Assembly (NCBI GenBank): GCA_027924585.1
Contig: BSBM01000994.1
Location: 15,188,501 to 15,252,500, forward strand
Source: Larix kaempferi
Taxonomy: Eukaryota > Streptophyta > Pinopsida > Pinales > Pinaceae
Reading direction: 5' to 3'
Length of the DNA stretch: 64,000 bases
A program made the position numbers and the translations under genes. This document shows, in pieces, positions 43,776 to 56,911 of this stretch; the first letter of the stretch is position 1; each line of letters opens with the position of its first letter. The notes under the pieces were generated by a model that was given only the letters and a program-made list of their open reading frames with translations, did not search any database and was not told the origin of the DNA.

Positions 43776-44774
43776 TTGAATGGATGGCCAACAATACCAA
43801 CAAAACTACCCTCAGACATACCCAACTTTGACAAAAAACCTGGGGAAGATCCATCAAATCATGTGACGACATTTCATTTGTGGTGTTCATCCAATTCTGT
43901 AGTTGATGATAGTATTAGGTTGAGATTGTTTCAGCAGACCCTAATGAGAACTGCTGCCAAATGGTACATTGAATTGCCATGCAATACATTTACGGAATTT
44001 TCATCTTTGGCTATGGCTTTTCTAACACACTTTCATCTACCTATCTGCTATGAGATGGGAACATAACTTTTGACTTCCCTTACGCAATCCGCTGCTACTG
44101 ACATCTCAGATCATATCCATGAGTGGAGGAGGCGACAAAGGCTTATCAAAGTTGAAATCCCTGATCAATTCCTAGAAAACTGGTTCATAAAATCACTGTT
44201 ACCTACTCTTGTAAAAGATGTTGCTATGTCAGGAGCCATGAGTGAGGAACAACTTATTCACAGTGCCCACCAAATGGATTTGATATATTCCCAATCGGGA
44301 ACACTTTATGACTTAATACCTCATGCTGTAAGACCTGCGTCTGATCCAGCTAGGCCACCAAAAGGACCTCATATCGATGGTGTGATTGGATCTGTTAACC
44401 AACTTGAACAAATTATCCAACAATTGGGACAAGTGTCCATTCAGACTTCACAACCCACAGCTGGCCAGGCAACACGGCAACCCACAAATCCCACCCAAAC
44501 TTCTGAAGTACTTATGGTTCAAACTACAGACCCCAAAGGAAAAAAAAAGAAACATAAGAAGAATACCAATGCCAATTCTGGGACAGGAGATGCACCTAAG
44601 GTGAATAATCCTACTGGAGGAAATCATGAAAACCGGAAAAACAAATACCCTTGCAAAATTTTCCAAAGGGATCATTCGACTCATCTTTGTCCTCATAAGG
44701 ATGGTATTCATCGAATCTTGGCACAACGAGGAGGGAAACAACAACCTGTCATCTTAACTCAACCCTTCCCCTAG
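43776..44774 (+). pseudogene. Ty3 Gag core and nucleocapsid
   Basis: Two adjoining frames (43776-44066 and 44070-44774), split by one TAA, encode the Retrotrans_gag fold: DDSIRLRLFQQTLMRTAAKW, then DISDHIHEWRRRQRL and FIKSLLPTLV. The zinc knuckle reads CKIFQRDHSTHLC. The second Cys of the CCHC is replaced by Phe, so RNA binding by this copy would be impaired. Confidence 0.85.
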
Positions 44775-44867
44775 CAACAATAGATGGTTGCTGCGGTGCC
44801 AGCACCTCCACCCAGAGGAAATTAGGAGGACCACCCACAAGGGGGCAATCCACCCAATGCCAATATC

Positions 44868-45586
44868 TTGACAATTGGTGAACATGAAATAAACATTAAG
44901 ACAAGGGATTTTTCTTATGACATACCTTCAAAAGAGACTGAAACAACTAGATTGCAGCCTAGTTGTTCTCTCACCATTGAGAAACCAACCATAGACATAG
45001 CACCTAGATCTCCAAAAGGGGTTATCTGTAGAACAACACACAATCCTAATGCACGAGCTACTCAAAACTACAGTGTGGTTGAAGACTTAGCTCAACCTCC
45101 TTGTGCAATGTCTGCCTTGGAAGTGTTACAAAGTTGTCCTGCTCAACGAAAGGTCGTATTGTCTGCTATTGGTCCTATTGATCCATCGGAAACCAATTTG
45201 ATCACATTTGACTTAGAACAGTCCACATGTAGGCTCCCGTCACAAATTGCATTCCAAATTAAAGTGACTTCACATGGTAAAAACATGTTTCGAACCATAG
45301 TGGATGAAGGAGCCTCAACTTGAGTCATGTCATTAAGTTGTTGGAAATATTTTGGATCACCCACCCTAGTACAATCCCATACAATTCTCAAAGCATTTGA
45401 TGGTCATTCGTTCCCACCTCATGGACTTATCATGGCTTGCCCAGTTGAACTGGGAGGCAAAACAGTTCAAGTAGATGTTGAGGTAGTGGATGCACCCATA
45501 GATTACAATTTTCTATTCGGACATAGTTGGATACATAAGATGACGACTATAGTGTCTTCAGTATTTTGAGTTATTCGGTTCCCTCA
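44868..45586 (+). pseudogene. Ty3 aspartic protease region
   Basis: The motif FRTIVDEGAST sits at the end of one frame and is followed by TGA at 45321-45323. In place of TGA the family has Cys before VMS. The next frame continues SLSCWKYFG, then a DVEVVDAPIDYNFLFGHSWI block, the retropepsin C-terminal strand and helix. The active site appears as DEG rather than the usual D(S/T)G, as is common in some plant Ty3 groups. A single TGT-to-TGA type change breaks it. Confidence 0.75.
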
Positions 45587-46152
45587 CGAAGGGAAGATTA
45601 TCACAATCGATCAACTAGATTACTGCACACCTGAAACTGTTCTCCACTCGAATGTACCTTTTGTAGGGGATTCAAAAAGTGTGATTCACGATGTTGGGGT
45701 AGGAATGTTGAAAGATTCATCCCTTATGGGAACTTTTGCAATTCCACCACCAATATAAACCCCTAACACTGCTCCAATTTCCATGATTACATCAAAAGTA
45801 TACTTTCCATTAAAAAAAAATTCTAATTCCATATCAAAAGTTGGCTCCGCCTCATCATAGGTAGCCTCCCAAAAGGACATAGTAGTTGAAAAGAATAATG
45901 GAAAATTCTATGCAAAATAATGAAACATAGATTAGTGTTCCCCTTTCTGTCGTAGAGATTTCTTATCAAGCTATTCAAATGGCTTCAGTAAACTCATATC
46001 AAAACCCTTCCAAGATGGAGGAATATGATCCTACTACTTCACCTATCTAGACCATGAACTCTCATAGTACTCAGGACATCTTGGATCATACTTTTTCTTT
46101 GGATGAAGCCATCCTTGAAGTCATGAATATCTCTGAATGAACCTGGGAGGAT

Positions 46153-47571
46153 ATGCATCACAGATCCTCATTTATTCTAAAGATCGATTCATTAGAAGTT
46201 AAACCTAAAAATATTTACTTCGATGATATCATGAGAAAATACCAATGCCCTATCCAAACACACAATGTGAATTCGGAAGGAAATATGGCAAACATTTCAA
46301 AAACCATCACAATTGATATATTCAATAAACCTGGCATAGTTGAAAACATCAACATAGGTGCATATTGTTCTCCTGAGGAAATAACACTTTATACTGCCCT
46401 TTTTAAAGAGTTTCGAGATGTGTTCGCATTGTCTTACGAAGAAATGCTAGGCATTGATCCCAACATTGTTGAACATGAGATAAAAACCTATAGCAATGTC
46501 AAACCTATGCGACATAAATTACGTCCAGTTAACCCTAAGAAATCAACTGCGATCAAAGCAGAGACCAAAAAACTATTGAAAGTTGGATTTGTCTATCCTG
46601 TTCCTTTAACTGACTAGGTTTCCAATCCCATTCCAGTTAATAAAAAACAAGGAACTATCCGGGTATGTACTGACTTTAGGGATTTAAATTTGGCTTGTCC
46701 CAAAGATAACTATCCCACACCATTCATCAATCAGATTATAGACAAATGTTCCAGGAAAAAAATATTTTCATTTATGGATGGATTTTCTGGTTACAGCCAA
46801 ATTCAGATAAAAAAGGAAGACCAGCATAAAACGGCTTTCATATGCCCATGGGGGACTTTTGCATATCGTAAAAAGCCTTTCAGATTTAAAAACGTCGGAG
46901 CCAATTTTCAAAGGGCCATGTCATATGCATTTCATGACATTAAGAAAATTGTTGAGGTTTATCTTGATGATTTGGCAGCCAAATCTAAAAGGAGAGATGA
47001 ACATAGTGCACATTTACGAGTTGTCTTCATTAGATGTCGCAAGTACAACATTAGGTTGAACCCACACAAATGCATGTTTTGTGTGGACTCTGGAAGATTA
47101 CTTGGTTTCATAGTATCCAAAAAAGGGATTATGGTGGATCCCATCAAGGTTGAGGCAATACTTCAGTTTCCTTCCTTGAAAACAATCACACAACTTCAAA
47201 GCCTTCAAGGGAAAGCTAACTACTTCAGAATAATTGTCGAATATTTCGCTGAAAAAGCTAAAGTTTTCATGCGTCTCCGAAAAAAATATGCACTATTCAT
47301 ATGGGATGACCAAGCTCAACGCTCATTTGATGTAGTAAAGAAAGCTTTAGTTTTTTCCCCAGTACTTAGTCCACCGATTTATAGGAGAGATTTTTTTCTA
47401 TATTTAGCAGCATCTAGTTCCACCATAGAAATGGTATTGGCACAAGAAGACAAACCTTCACAAGAGCACGTTATTTACTATCTTAGCAAGGGCCTTGCAG
47501 GTCCCGAGTTGATATATTCCCAGGTTCAAAAGTTAGCCTTGGCAGAAATTTCTTGCCGTCCAACGAATTAG
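46153..47571 (+). pseudogene. Ty3 reverse transcriptase and RNase H
   Basis: The frame encodes the RT thumb-to-palm order: VKPMRHKLRPVNPKKS, then TAG at 46615-46617 (a Trp in the family), IRVCTDFRDLNLACPKDNYP, SFMDGFSGYSQIQI and the catalytic VYLDDLAAKSKR (YxDD). Then come RLNPHKCMFC and GRLLGFIVSKKGI. A Ty3-type RNase H follows (LYLAASSSTIEMVLAQED, then YYLSKGLAGPE), with Ser-rich text where the first catalytic Asp is expected. A stop at 47569 ends it. RT palm residues are intact and the reading frame is not. Confidence 0.9.
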
Positions 47572-47574
47572 ACA

Positions 47575-49077
47575 TTACATACTTCCAAGAAAAATGACCA
47601 TCATGGTTGAAATGAACCCCATGAAACACATTTTGTCCTGCCATATCATTGGTGGAAAATAATCAAAATGGATATTAATTTTGCAAGAACTCGACCTCAA
47701 ATTCAAAAATGCTAAAGCCAAAAAATTGTTGGCATTTTCCGAACTGATGTCTGAGTTACCATCAGAGAAGGAGGATACTACATCTATTGAAACTTGGGCA
47801 GATAAACATGTGTTCCTCATTTCAACTTCTGATCCTTGGTATGGAACATTCATCATATATCTTCAAACCCAAAGGATTCGCCATCAGTTTTCTAGCATTG
47901 AACGATGTCGTATTTGACCCCAATCACAAAGATACCTCATCATAGGAGATACTTTGTATCGTCAAGGAATAGACATGATCTTAAGACATTGTTTAGTACA
48001 CGAGAAAGTTGAACAAGTTCTTAATTATTTCCACGCTGGGGCATGTGGTGGTCATCTTTCTGGGTTGGCAACTGCCCATAAAATATTGCGTGCAGGATAC
48101 TTTTGGCCTACAATATTCAAAGATTACATTAATTCAGTTAAAAAGTGTCACCCTTTCCAAATCTACATAAGGAAAATGTGCACACATCCTGCTCCCTTAC
48201 ACCCTATAGTAACCGTGGGTCCTTTTTCCAAATGGGCTATTGATTTTATGACAATCAACCCGTCTTCAGCTGATGGCCACCACTACATCATCGTAGTAGT
48301 GGACTACATTACCAAGTGGGTTGAAGCGATGCCTAAATTCAATTGCATGAGTAAAACTGCAATGTATTTTCCTTTCAATAACGTGATAGCAAGTTTTTGT
48401 GTACCCAAAGAGATCATTACTGATAACGAAAGTCATTTTCGGAATTCCTTCATGGACGAACTTACCGACTGGTTAAGATTGCGGCAGGATTTTTCCTCGC
48501 TATATTACCCTCAAGCTAATGGACAAGTCAAAGCCATCAACAGAGTTTCGAAAACCATGTTACAAAGCACAATTGACAAGAACGAAACTAATTACTGGCA
48601 CTTAATGTTGTTCACTGCTCTTTGGGCTTACTGTACCGGTGCTAAAACTGCAACTGGATTCACTCCTTTTCAACTGGTTTATGGAGAGGAAGCTATGTTT
48701 CCAATTGAATATGAAATCCCATCATTAAAAATAGCCGTTGAACTCCTACTGAACACTTCTGCAGAAGAAGAAAGGCTTCTCCATCTTCATTCTCTTGATG
48801 AAACCAGAAGGGAAGCCTCTCTAAATGTAGAAATAGACAAGAAAAGGGTTAAAACGAAATATGACAAGTCTACCCATCCCCGAGTATTTTCTGAAGGAGA
48901 TATGTTTTTAGTTTATAACTAAACCCAAGATAAAATCGAAGAAGGGAAGTTTGTACCAAAATGGTTTGGCACACTTGTAGTCAAAACTATATTACCGAGA
49001 GGAGCTTATGAATTGATCAATTATGATGGACAACCTATGTTGAAGATCAGAAATGGTCTCTATCTAAAGAAATACTA
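47575..49077 (+). pseudogene. Ty3 integrase
   Basis: An eroded linker (47575-47953) leads to the zinc-binding HHCC region (GGHLSGLATAHKILRAGYFW and KKCHPFQ, the last Cys now Phe). The core has WAIDFMTI and EIITDNESHF, supplying the first two catalytic Asp. In NGQVKAINRV the position of the catalytic Glu is Lys. After TAA 48920-48922, the same frame continues to 49077 with KFVPKWFGTLVV...GAYELINYDG, the GPY/F-type C-terminal module. Three independent lesions show it is dead. Confidence 0.88.
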
Positions 49078-49182
49078 ATGCCTCACAACCTTTGTTGTAT
49101 TATGTTGTATTTTTGTATAAACGTTTGTACATTAGTTATTTTGGGCACACACTTATCTTGCTTGACATTGTCACCTTGGCAG

Positions 49183-49590
49183 ATGGCACAAGAAACCTTC
49201 ACATATTTGGGATATGTGGATGGCGCCAGATGTAGTTCTCAGAACATTACTTCTGCTGCATGGGTGATGTTCACACCTAATGATGAAATTTTGAGTTCAG
49301 GAGGTATTTTTCTCGGATCTGCAACCAACAATGTTGTAGAATATAGCGCAGTCATTAAGCTTCTTGTCGAGGCTATCACCCTCGGCATCCGATGAATAAT
49401 AGTAAAATTGGACTTAGAATTAGTTGTATCTCAGTTAAATGGTCAGTACCAGATTCAAAATCCTACACTATTTAGAAAGTTTCTACGGGTACGTCTTTTA
49501 GAACGTCAGTTTGAGTACATTAGATATGCCCACATTCTTAGAAGTCTGAATAGTTTGGCTGATTCATTAGCCAAGTACGTACTTGACTAG
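49183..49590 (+). pseudogene. Second (archaeal-type) RNase H downstream of integrase
   Basis: The frame opens with LGYVDGARCSSQNITSAAWV, continues NNVVEYSAVIKLLVEAITLG, has a TGA at 49393, then VKLDLELVVSQLNGQYQ and NSLADSLAKYV. Asp, Glu, Asp and Asp fall at the RNase H positions, with spacing like plant Tat additional RNase H (aRNH) domains. It lies after integrase and begins just past its stop (ATG 49078). The domain may have supplemented the eroded RNase H next to RT. Confidence 0.8.
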
Positions 49591-50378
49591 CATCTAAGTC
49601 ATTAACATCACACCAAATAAGCAAGCATGTACATTATTCATGGCCTTTTAATTGAAGATATCATTTAAAGACATAAGTAAAAGCCGAAATAATCTAGCGT
49701 ACATCATAACCCAAATAGTGTGTAACTTTATGCACACCAAAAAGAATAGTGTTAATACTTTTCTCTTTTTGTTTCTTTTTCTTCAAGATGAAACCCAAAA
49801 AATTTCACAAAAACAATGAAAATATTTGGAAAATTCAAAAACATGTGAAACTATTTCAAAATTTCCTGGTCTGGCATTACAACTCACCCACAACTGGAAG
49901 ATCACTAAGAAAAATTTCACAGCTTCTAGAAATTCATGCTGAATGGAGACGCTTCCTCTCATCCACTGGCTACACCTACAATGAATATGGTAAAAAATGA
50001 GTAGTTTTACCTATCTTTTATCCATACATGTATGACCACATCCTTTTGAATGATAGAAATATGCACCATTCCTCATTTTTAGCTATCTTTTTAGATATTA
50101 AATGCACATTTGAGCTAGTTTCTGACTAAATAGTTGGGTAGTGAAATGATTTTTTATTATAGGACTTGGAGGCTTTGACAGTTCGAACTATTTGATTCAA
50201 GTAGTTGGAGATAGACCATGATTCGTGGTGATTTATGACTTTAGAATTTTTCACAAGACTCAATACGAAGTACACCATGTCACCCCATTTCCTACTTGGC
50301 CATTCTGCCAAGTTGGATACCCTCAATCACATGGTATTACTTCATCGTCCGTCGACACATAATCCTGCTTCAGATAGA
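49591..50378 (+). other. Ty3 interior downstream of the second RNase H
   Basis: An 83-residue frame at 49749-50000 (NENIWKIQKHVKLFQNFLVW and onward) has a basic, Trp-containing composition. It may be an extra short ORF of the element. I do not recognise it. The interior is then cut by the nested insertion. Confidence 0.4.
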
Positions 50379-50383
50379 CTACC

Positions 50384-53300
50384 TGTTAACACCCAAAATG
50401 ACCCCCTAGGTTGTGGGAGAGGGAAAACTGGGGTAACCACTAACTAATCTTTAGCTTGTGCTACTGACCCAGCACAAACAGAGAGGGCTCTCTCTTTAAC
50501 ATTCAAAGGATATTGGAAATCATCAAGATCGTCAATAATGAAGAAACACACTAGCATTCATCATTCAAGATAATCATTTAAAACACTTTCAGAAGGTCAG
50601 ACTTCTATAGAGCAGATTGTTTAAGGGTTTGGTGAGAAGAATCAGGACAAAAAGCCTTCGGCAATGGAGTCAAAACATAACATCTAAGACAAAAAACAGT
50701 GCTGCTGCATGAGACATTTACATAGAGGCAAGGTATCCACCCACGCATAGTCAAAGAGATTTAATTGGTGAAACAGAAGAGGAAGGAACAGTCCATTGAT
50801 GTAAGGCATATAAAGATGAATCCTACACCAACTTTAGCAGAAGTTAATTGTGGAATGCCTGAAATGGAATGAATAGGGCACCATTAAATTGAATCTCGTT
50901 CAGATGCTACACTTATCCAAGCATGAGAGAAATTAACAGACTTGAATAACAAAGAAGAGAGATACAGATTAACATGGGAAAAGAAAACACAGACTGCAAG
51001 AAAAGATAACACATGAATCTCTGCTAATAATCCAACTTCAAACACTACAGATGCATTAGAAATAGATGTTCCAAAACAGAGCTGAGCTCTCTCAGGCCTT
51101 AGCCAATTGATTCACTCACCCTTAACTCTCCTATTACAATGAATATATATAGTTGTCCTAAGACTCATGCTTGAACTAATTCTAATAGCAAACAGTTACA
51201 AGTGTAGTGACACATCATCAATTACTTACATGTCACTACCTTTTCAAAACAGAAAAATGAGATAAAAGCCTAACTGCTTTTTACATCTAGCAGCAATTTT
51301 CACTAAATGACAAATTTATTTAAAAATAAAAGATGAAAGATATTTCAGATGTCCTCCAAGTGGTTGTCCCTCTAACTGACTGCCTCCACTTAGCTCTCGA
51401 ATCCCTCATTTATGTCCACTTCTGAATGCCAGGTGTTACACCATATAGTCTTCAAATTATACTCCATGGCTTTGTTGAGTTTCACTCCAAGAGATATAAT
51501 AGCTGCAGAAATGATTAGGCTCTTTTAATACGGTTTGCAGAACTAGGCCGTGGCTGAAAATGACAAGAATCACCCAGCTTGCACAAGTTTCCTTTGATCT
51601 TGAACAAGAGCAAGAAGAAGCTTATAAGTTTCAAAAGCATGCATAGGTCGTCCCTGAGCCATTTTCCCGTCTCATCTAAGGCAAAATCAATAATAGTTTC
51701 AGCATCAGAAAAAGCTGTTGTGCTGACAATATAAGGGCCAAGAGCTCCCAACCTTTCACTGAAGCTCCAACTGCAACACTTACCTTCTTTATACTTGTAC
51801 TAGAAAATCTCCAAGAAGTTTGAATAGTTTTAGAAACAATGGTAGCTGCAAAAAATGTCAAAAAATGATGAAATGGCTGGACCACTTTGATATTTAATCA
51901 CCACAACCGTTCCCTCAGAGGGTTTATGTCTTATAGCTACACTTTTCATAGAGTTTCCTTGACCAATGACCAAAACCCTGTCATCCTACCATGCGAGATG
52001 AGGGCATAAGAGCTCTGCCAATGGTCTTGCACGTGAACACCAACATATGTACCTCGAAAGAGATTTGCAGCATTAATCCAGCTACTATGCATTCTATAGA
52101 TTGTTTCTATTCCATTTTGAACTCTTTTGGCCCTTGAGAGGATGAAATGTACGAGGCTCCAAATGGACTGAAAACACATATAGTAATGTTTCCCACGTCA
52201 CTGTCCAAAGTGTTTTCCATACTTGCATGTTTAGGGTGTTTCTATTGTAGAAGAAAAGAGGAAATCTTCTGCTATTTTTGTGGAACATTGGTGGCTAGAA
52301 ACACAGCCAAACACTTGTAGCAATTCATGCTACAAACTTTCCTATCGTTCAAGGCAGACTGGAAGACTTAGAAAATGGAAACCCTATTTCTCTTCTTTTA
52401 CCGGAATGAAGCCTCATAGTGTCTGGTATCACTACATCTGGATACGAAAGAAGCAAGATACCATAATGCTAGGAGCGGCATTGGGGTGGAGTTGTTCAAC
52501 CCAACCTATTAGTCGATGCTGAATTTGCATCACCTAAAACCTATACTGTGTGAATACTATGCGGATATCATCACCAAGCACACGAACCTACATAAGTCAA
52601 CCACCGATGTAGTCGTAAACCCCTGCAAACCTATTAACCGAATATGAAGCTGAGTTTTGGCCACTGGAGGAAGAACGAGCTCAAGGCTGGTTGCTTTTCA
52701 TTTCCCAAAGAAATGGTGGCATCACCTTTCTTTGGATGCAAAATGTTAAGGCCTCCAATTGTTGTAGCAAGACTCCGTTGACTGGACAAAAATGGCGCTT
52801 CTTTCCTTATCAAACTCCGCATTAGGGTTATGGCACTTTGATACTTCGGTCACTTTTAACTCAGTTTCCATTTTCTTAAGCTGCTCAAACCATGATAGAT
52901 TACTCACATCAAATACTACAGCAAGCACAACAAGCATTTGGATAGTGAATGAGCGATCTCAAGAGCTTTTTATCATCAAGATTAGTTATCCAAATGCAAA
53001 TCTCAACAATAAAATCTTTCATGCCCATAGCCTAACAATGGTGTGTAATCTCAGAGGAAGAGAGAGTAATCTTTCCATCTGCTACAGATAAATGGTGAGA
53101 GCACCAAACTCCGGATGTCAAATTTGGACTGAGGATAAGAGAAGCATAGATACCAGAGTCTCGAAAACCATACTAGAGAAAATGGTCGTTTCCCTCTGTC
53201 CATTCAGATCCACAATGCTGCAGCAAAACTCCTGGTCCATACGCAATCAGCATTAGGGTTTCGAGAGATAAACAACTTGGTCACATTAGAACATAAAATG

Positions 53301-54914
53301 CCAAAAAAAATGGGACACTTTCTCCCTTTATACTCCTGCGGACAGCCTTTATGGCCAAGGATGGTATTGCACGAGTTAAAATTGTTTACAATACCACCTT
53401 ATATGCATGCGATATGGCCACGGAATGACACGTGGTTTTAGTGGTTTTCCCATTGCACCGGCCTTATTCCTTATCTCTCGGTTACTTTGGTAAGGTGATA
53501 CCAAAATGATTGTTGATTTTTATTTGCCACTAGATCCTGGCCTACATGTTATATTTCAATAATCGCCATATCATTGACAATCTGCATAGTCAATTTTAGT
53601 TGCGGAATGGCTAAAAGTCAGGGATCTCCCATCCTCAATTCGTTCTTGGTGTAGGTGCATGCAACTTTTGGACCATCGAGAAAATCCGAACACCATGGCT
53701 ACAACTCTTTTTCTTGGTTAATGAAAATACCACACTCGATACCTATGCTATGATGTAAGCTAACAATCAAAGCTGTAATGCCCAATCCATAAAACCAGAA
53801 ACAAGTGCTCTCTATTTGGTGAAAAAATTACACATCCATCGCCTTCCATTACGACAACAACATCAAGCTATTTAGCAAACGAGTTCTTAGTCACATGGCT
53901 GGATATCCTTCTATGAATTTGATGCTGGTGGCTTTATCAAACGAACGTAGATTTCTACTTCTTATCACAGTGGTCTCCTCCCATGTCGACGGGACTGCAA
54001 ACACCCTTGCATAGCACTTTAAAACTCGAGAAGGCGCCTGGGCATACCATGTTCAGCTTCAATGCGCTTGCTTATATATTTTTTCTAACTCTAGAATTTA
54101 TCCCACATGCAGAACACAAATACTTTCTTCATTCTTTATATACACAATAGCTTTTCATATATACCAAGTAAGAAAGGAATGGGCTCTTGGTGTTAGATGA
54201 TGGAGTAATGGAGGATGCGTAGATCCCTCTTGGCTTAGCGCTCGGTCCCATGGTGAGCCCTCAATGTTGGGCGTGTATAGCCAGCTTTCTTTGGCATATT
54301 CATCAAACCTAATACTCTCCACCAATTTCGACACTTAGGTTAGAAGTAAATGCTTTTCTTTATCAAAATTAAAACCTTTATAAAGTCTAACTTTGGCATT
54401 TAAAAATATCAAAGTCTTTCCCATAATAGCTTTTGGCCTTAGGCATATTATAGAAGCCTTTCTGCACACTTAGGGTATATTAAAAAATAAAGCTTTTGGC
54501 CTTAGGCATATTATAGAAGCCTTTCTGCACACTTAGGGTATATTAAAAAATAAAAAGCCTTAGTGCCTCCTTTTTCTCCATAGTTAGGCCAAACTATGAA
54601 AATTAAAAACCTTTCCATAAAGCCTCCCACTTCGGGCTAAACCTCTTTTTATATGAAAATTCAAAGCCTTTGCTCATAAGGTCAAAAATAGGTTTGAATG
54701 GCTAAAATTTTGCCGAATTCTAAAGACTTCTTTCAACCATTTTTATTTTTTGCAACTTTGGTGCCCACACTTGAAGACAAATGCTTCTTCCTCAACCAAG
54801 TTTGAAACCCCCCTCCACCATAAAAATATTCTAATTTTGCACCGCCAATGCTGTCATAAGACGGTTAATGCTATCAGAAGACAAGTAATCACAAAAAATT
54901 TTGCGGTGCTAACA
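50384..54914 (-). repeat. 3' LTR (4.5 kb) of the gag-only element
   Basis: Ends are TGTTAACACC and GGTGCTAACA, near-perfect terminal inverted repeats of 10 bp. A 70-bp tandem duplication (TTTTGGCCTTAGGCATATTATAG and onward, about 54427-54560) is private to this copy. Confidence 0.93.
52746..52955 (-). other. Coding-like segment inside the LTR, copy 1
   Basis: The minus frame includes VFDVSNLSWFEQLKKMETEL and NPNAEFDKERSAIF. The matching segment in the other LTR (59276-59509) keeps the same frame with only conservative-looking changes. The composition is that of an ordinary folded protein and not of LTR DNA. It may be an exon captured from a host gene. The family is unrecognised. Confidence 0.35.
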
Positions 54915-55198
54915 ACTGGCTCCAGCTGGAGATGCTATCCTCCCTGCGAGGTAGAAAAGAACCCGTAGACCAAGTGCCTGATCCATTGGGTGGCTCCCAA
55001 CCCTGACAAATGCAACCTGCAACCTGCAACCTATCCTTCATCTGAAAACTGCAACTGAAAACCCAAAACTAAAAAACATACTGAAATTTTCTAAACATGC
55101 TGCAAACTGAAAAAATAAATTTGTACATATTGAAAAATGCTTGCTGGACAAACTTATTCCTCCTACCTATCTTACTTTACTAAACTATAACTGCTGAA

Positions 55199-56607
55199 TC
55201 AAATGACACAAAAGTGCCAATGAAGCCAATCCAACAACTGGCCATTTGCTCGAACCTGGATTATACTCCCTTTGAGCAAGTAAAGAAAACAGAAGACAAG
55301 CCACTTCAAACATCCACCGATAATGAGCTCATGTCCCATAAGTGCAAGAAAATTTATCTCCCTTTCAGACTGAAGCAAATTAGTATAAGGATCTTCAATA
55401 GTCTGAGTGTTGACTATACCTCCCTCAAGCATGAACTCTGGTTTTTTCTTTGGCATACTATTTGTCTCAGATTCATACTCCCTCATATCATAATCTAAAG
55501 CATCTTCAAACAACAAACACTCTTCAAGATCATTAGACATGACAATCCTATCTTCTTGATGAAAGAAAATGGTATTTAATAGCTGTTTTTTTGTGGAGAA
55601 TCATCATCACCCATGGGTTTCTTCAAAAGCTCATCATGACTGTCATTATTTAAATTCAGATTTACATGCTCAAAAATGGAAGAAGTTACACTTACATATC
55701 TCGGACTGTGTGAACACTGTATACCTAATTTAATTGGGATTGTAACATGACCTTTCAGGAGCTGATCTATTTTGTCTTCAGATAGAGGAGAAATTTTAGA
55801 AACACTATGTAAGATCTACTCACTTTTCTTGTCTAATGAAGAACTAGCAGCATCATCTGAGACCTGATCTACTTCTTGTGCTCCAAGGGAAACACCGATG
55901 TGTTGTCTCTCAAATGAATTGAACAAGACGGATTCCTATAGACCAAAATCTTTTGTAATAGTATAACATGAAGTAGGTTTGCTCTAATCTTTTTCAAAGA
56001 TATAAGATAAATGACAGGACAGAGGACATTTCTCATCCACCTTGGGAGAAGAGATATAAAGATCATCTACATGGTTACTGCTTTCTTTATTTTCAGCTGA
56101 GGGTGCTACTGTGTTTTGAGAGTTTTCTTGAATATCATGACCATGGACTTGTGCAGAAAAACGATAAAAGGCTTTAGACAAGTCTTCATCATTCATACTT
56201 TCCAGATCTTCATCAATACTTTGAAGGTACTGTATGAAATCCTCAAACTAGCCACATCAATTTTCCACTAAAGACAAAGATAGAAAATACCCTTTATAAT
56301 GCTCATAAAATGCTATGTGAAAATATTTTAAAGAAAACAAGCTCCTAGGTTTCAAGCCTTCATACCAATCCCTTGCTTTGCCCTCTAAAGAAGCCATGAA
56401 CATTTTCATAAGACAATCCTCATGAAACCTAATATTCAACTTGTGTACATGTATATGAAATTTGATTAAATGTAAAGCAACATTATCACTGTCTTCATCT
56501 CTTAATTTAGGTAAGTAGGTTTGCCAATCTACTTTAGGAATTTGATTCGGAAAACTAGGAATATGAGACTTGCTTAATGGAGCATACCTTCTTGACAATG
56601 AAGTCAT
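55199..56607 (-). pseudogene. Gag region of the gag-only element
   Basis: The frame 56257-56607 encodes IPKVDWQTYLPKLRDEDSDN, HLIKFHIHVHKLNIRFHEDC and MFMASLEGKARDWYEGLKP. This is the Retrotrans_gag signature (F...A--W---L). Further pieces at 55984-56196 and 55199-55540 are acidic and may be the C-terminal gag tail, separated by stops. No zinc knuckle, protease or RT is seen in the remaining interior. Confidence 0.75.
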
Positions 56608-56893
56608 CTTGAAATACTAGAGCTGCAAATTCTGATTTGAAGATTGAGGAGACCATCCTTTGAAACAATGCAACATTGGATTTCTTTAATGTGGAGTTGC
56701 CATGAGACTTTCGACATCTCAATTCTAATATAAGGTCACCGACCTTCCCAGTGGAGTCACCTTCGCACTAGAAATTTGATGAGTGGAGTCGCTAGGTGAA
56801 TGATACAATCTTTTCAATGTGTGACTGTTGTTCACCATCAACACTCAGATCTGAAACCTCTGTCATTCTCCCAGGGATGATAAGACAATCTTG

Positions 56894-56911
56894 TCCCCGA
56901 CAACGGCACCA
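56894..56911 (-). other. Primer binding site, tRNA-Asp type
   Basis: The plus strand reads TCCCCGACAACGGCACCA, which is the 3' end of plant tRNA-Asp with two transitions. The minus strand is thus its complement, three bases from the LTR at 56915. This primer is typical of some plant Ty3 groups such as Athila. Confidence 0.88.

Noticed and set aside
52792-53091. 99-residue plus-strand frame shared with 59322-59621
   Set aside because: It is antisense to the more protein-like minus frame, and conservation follows from LTR identity.
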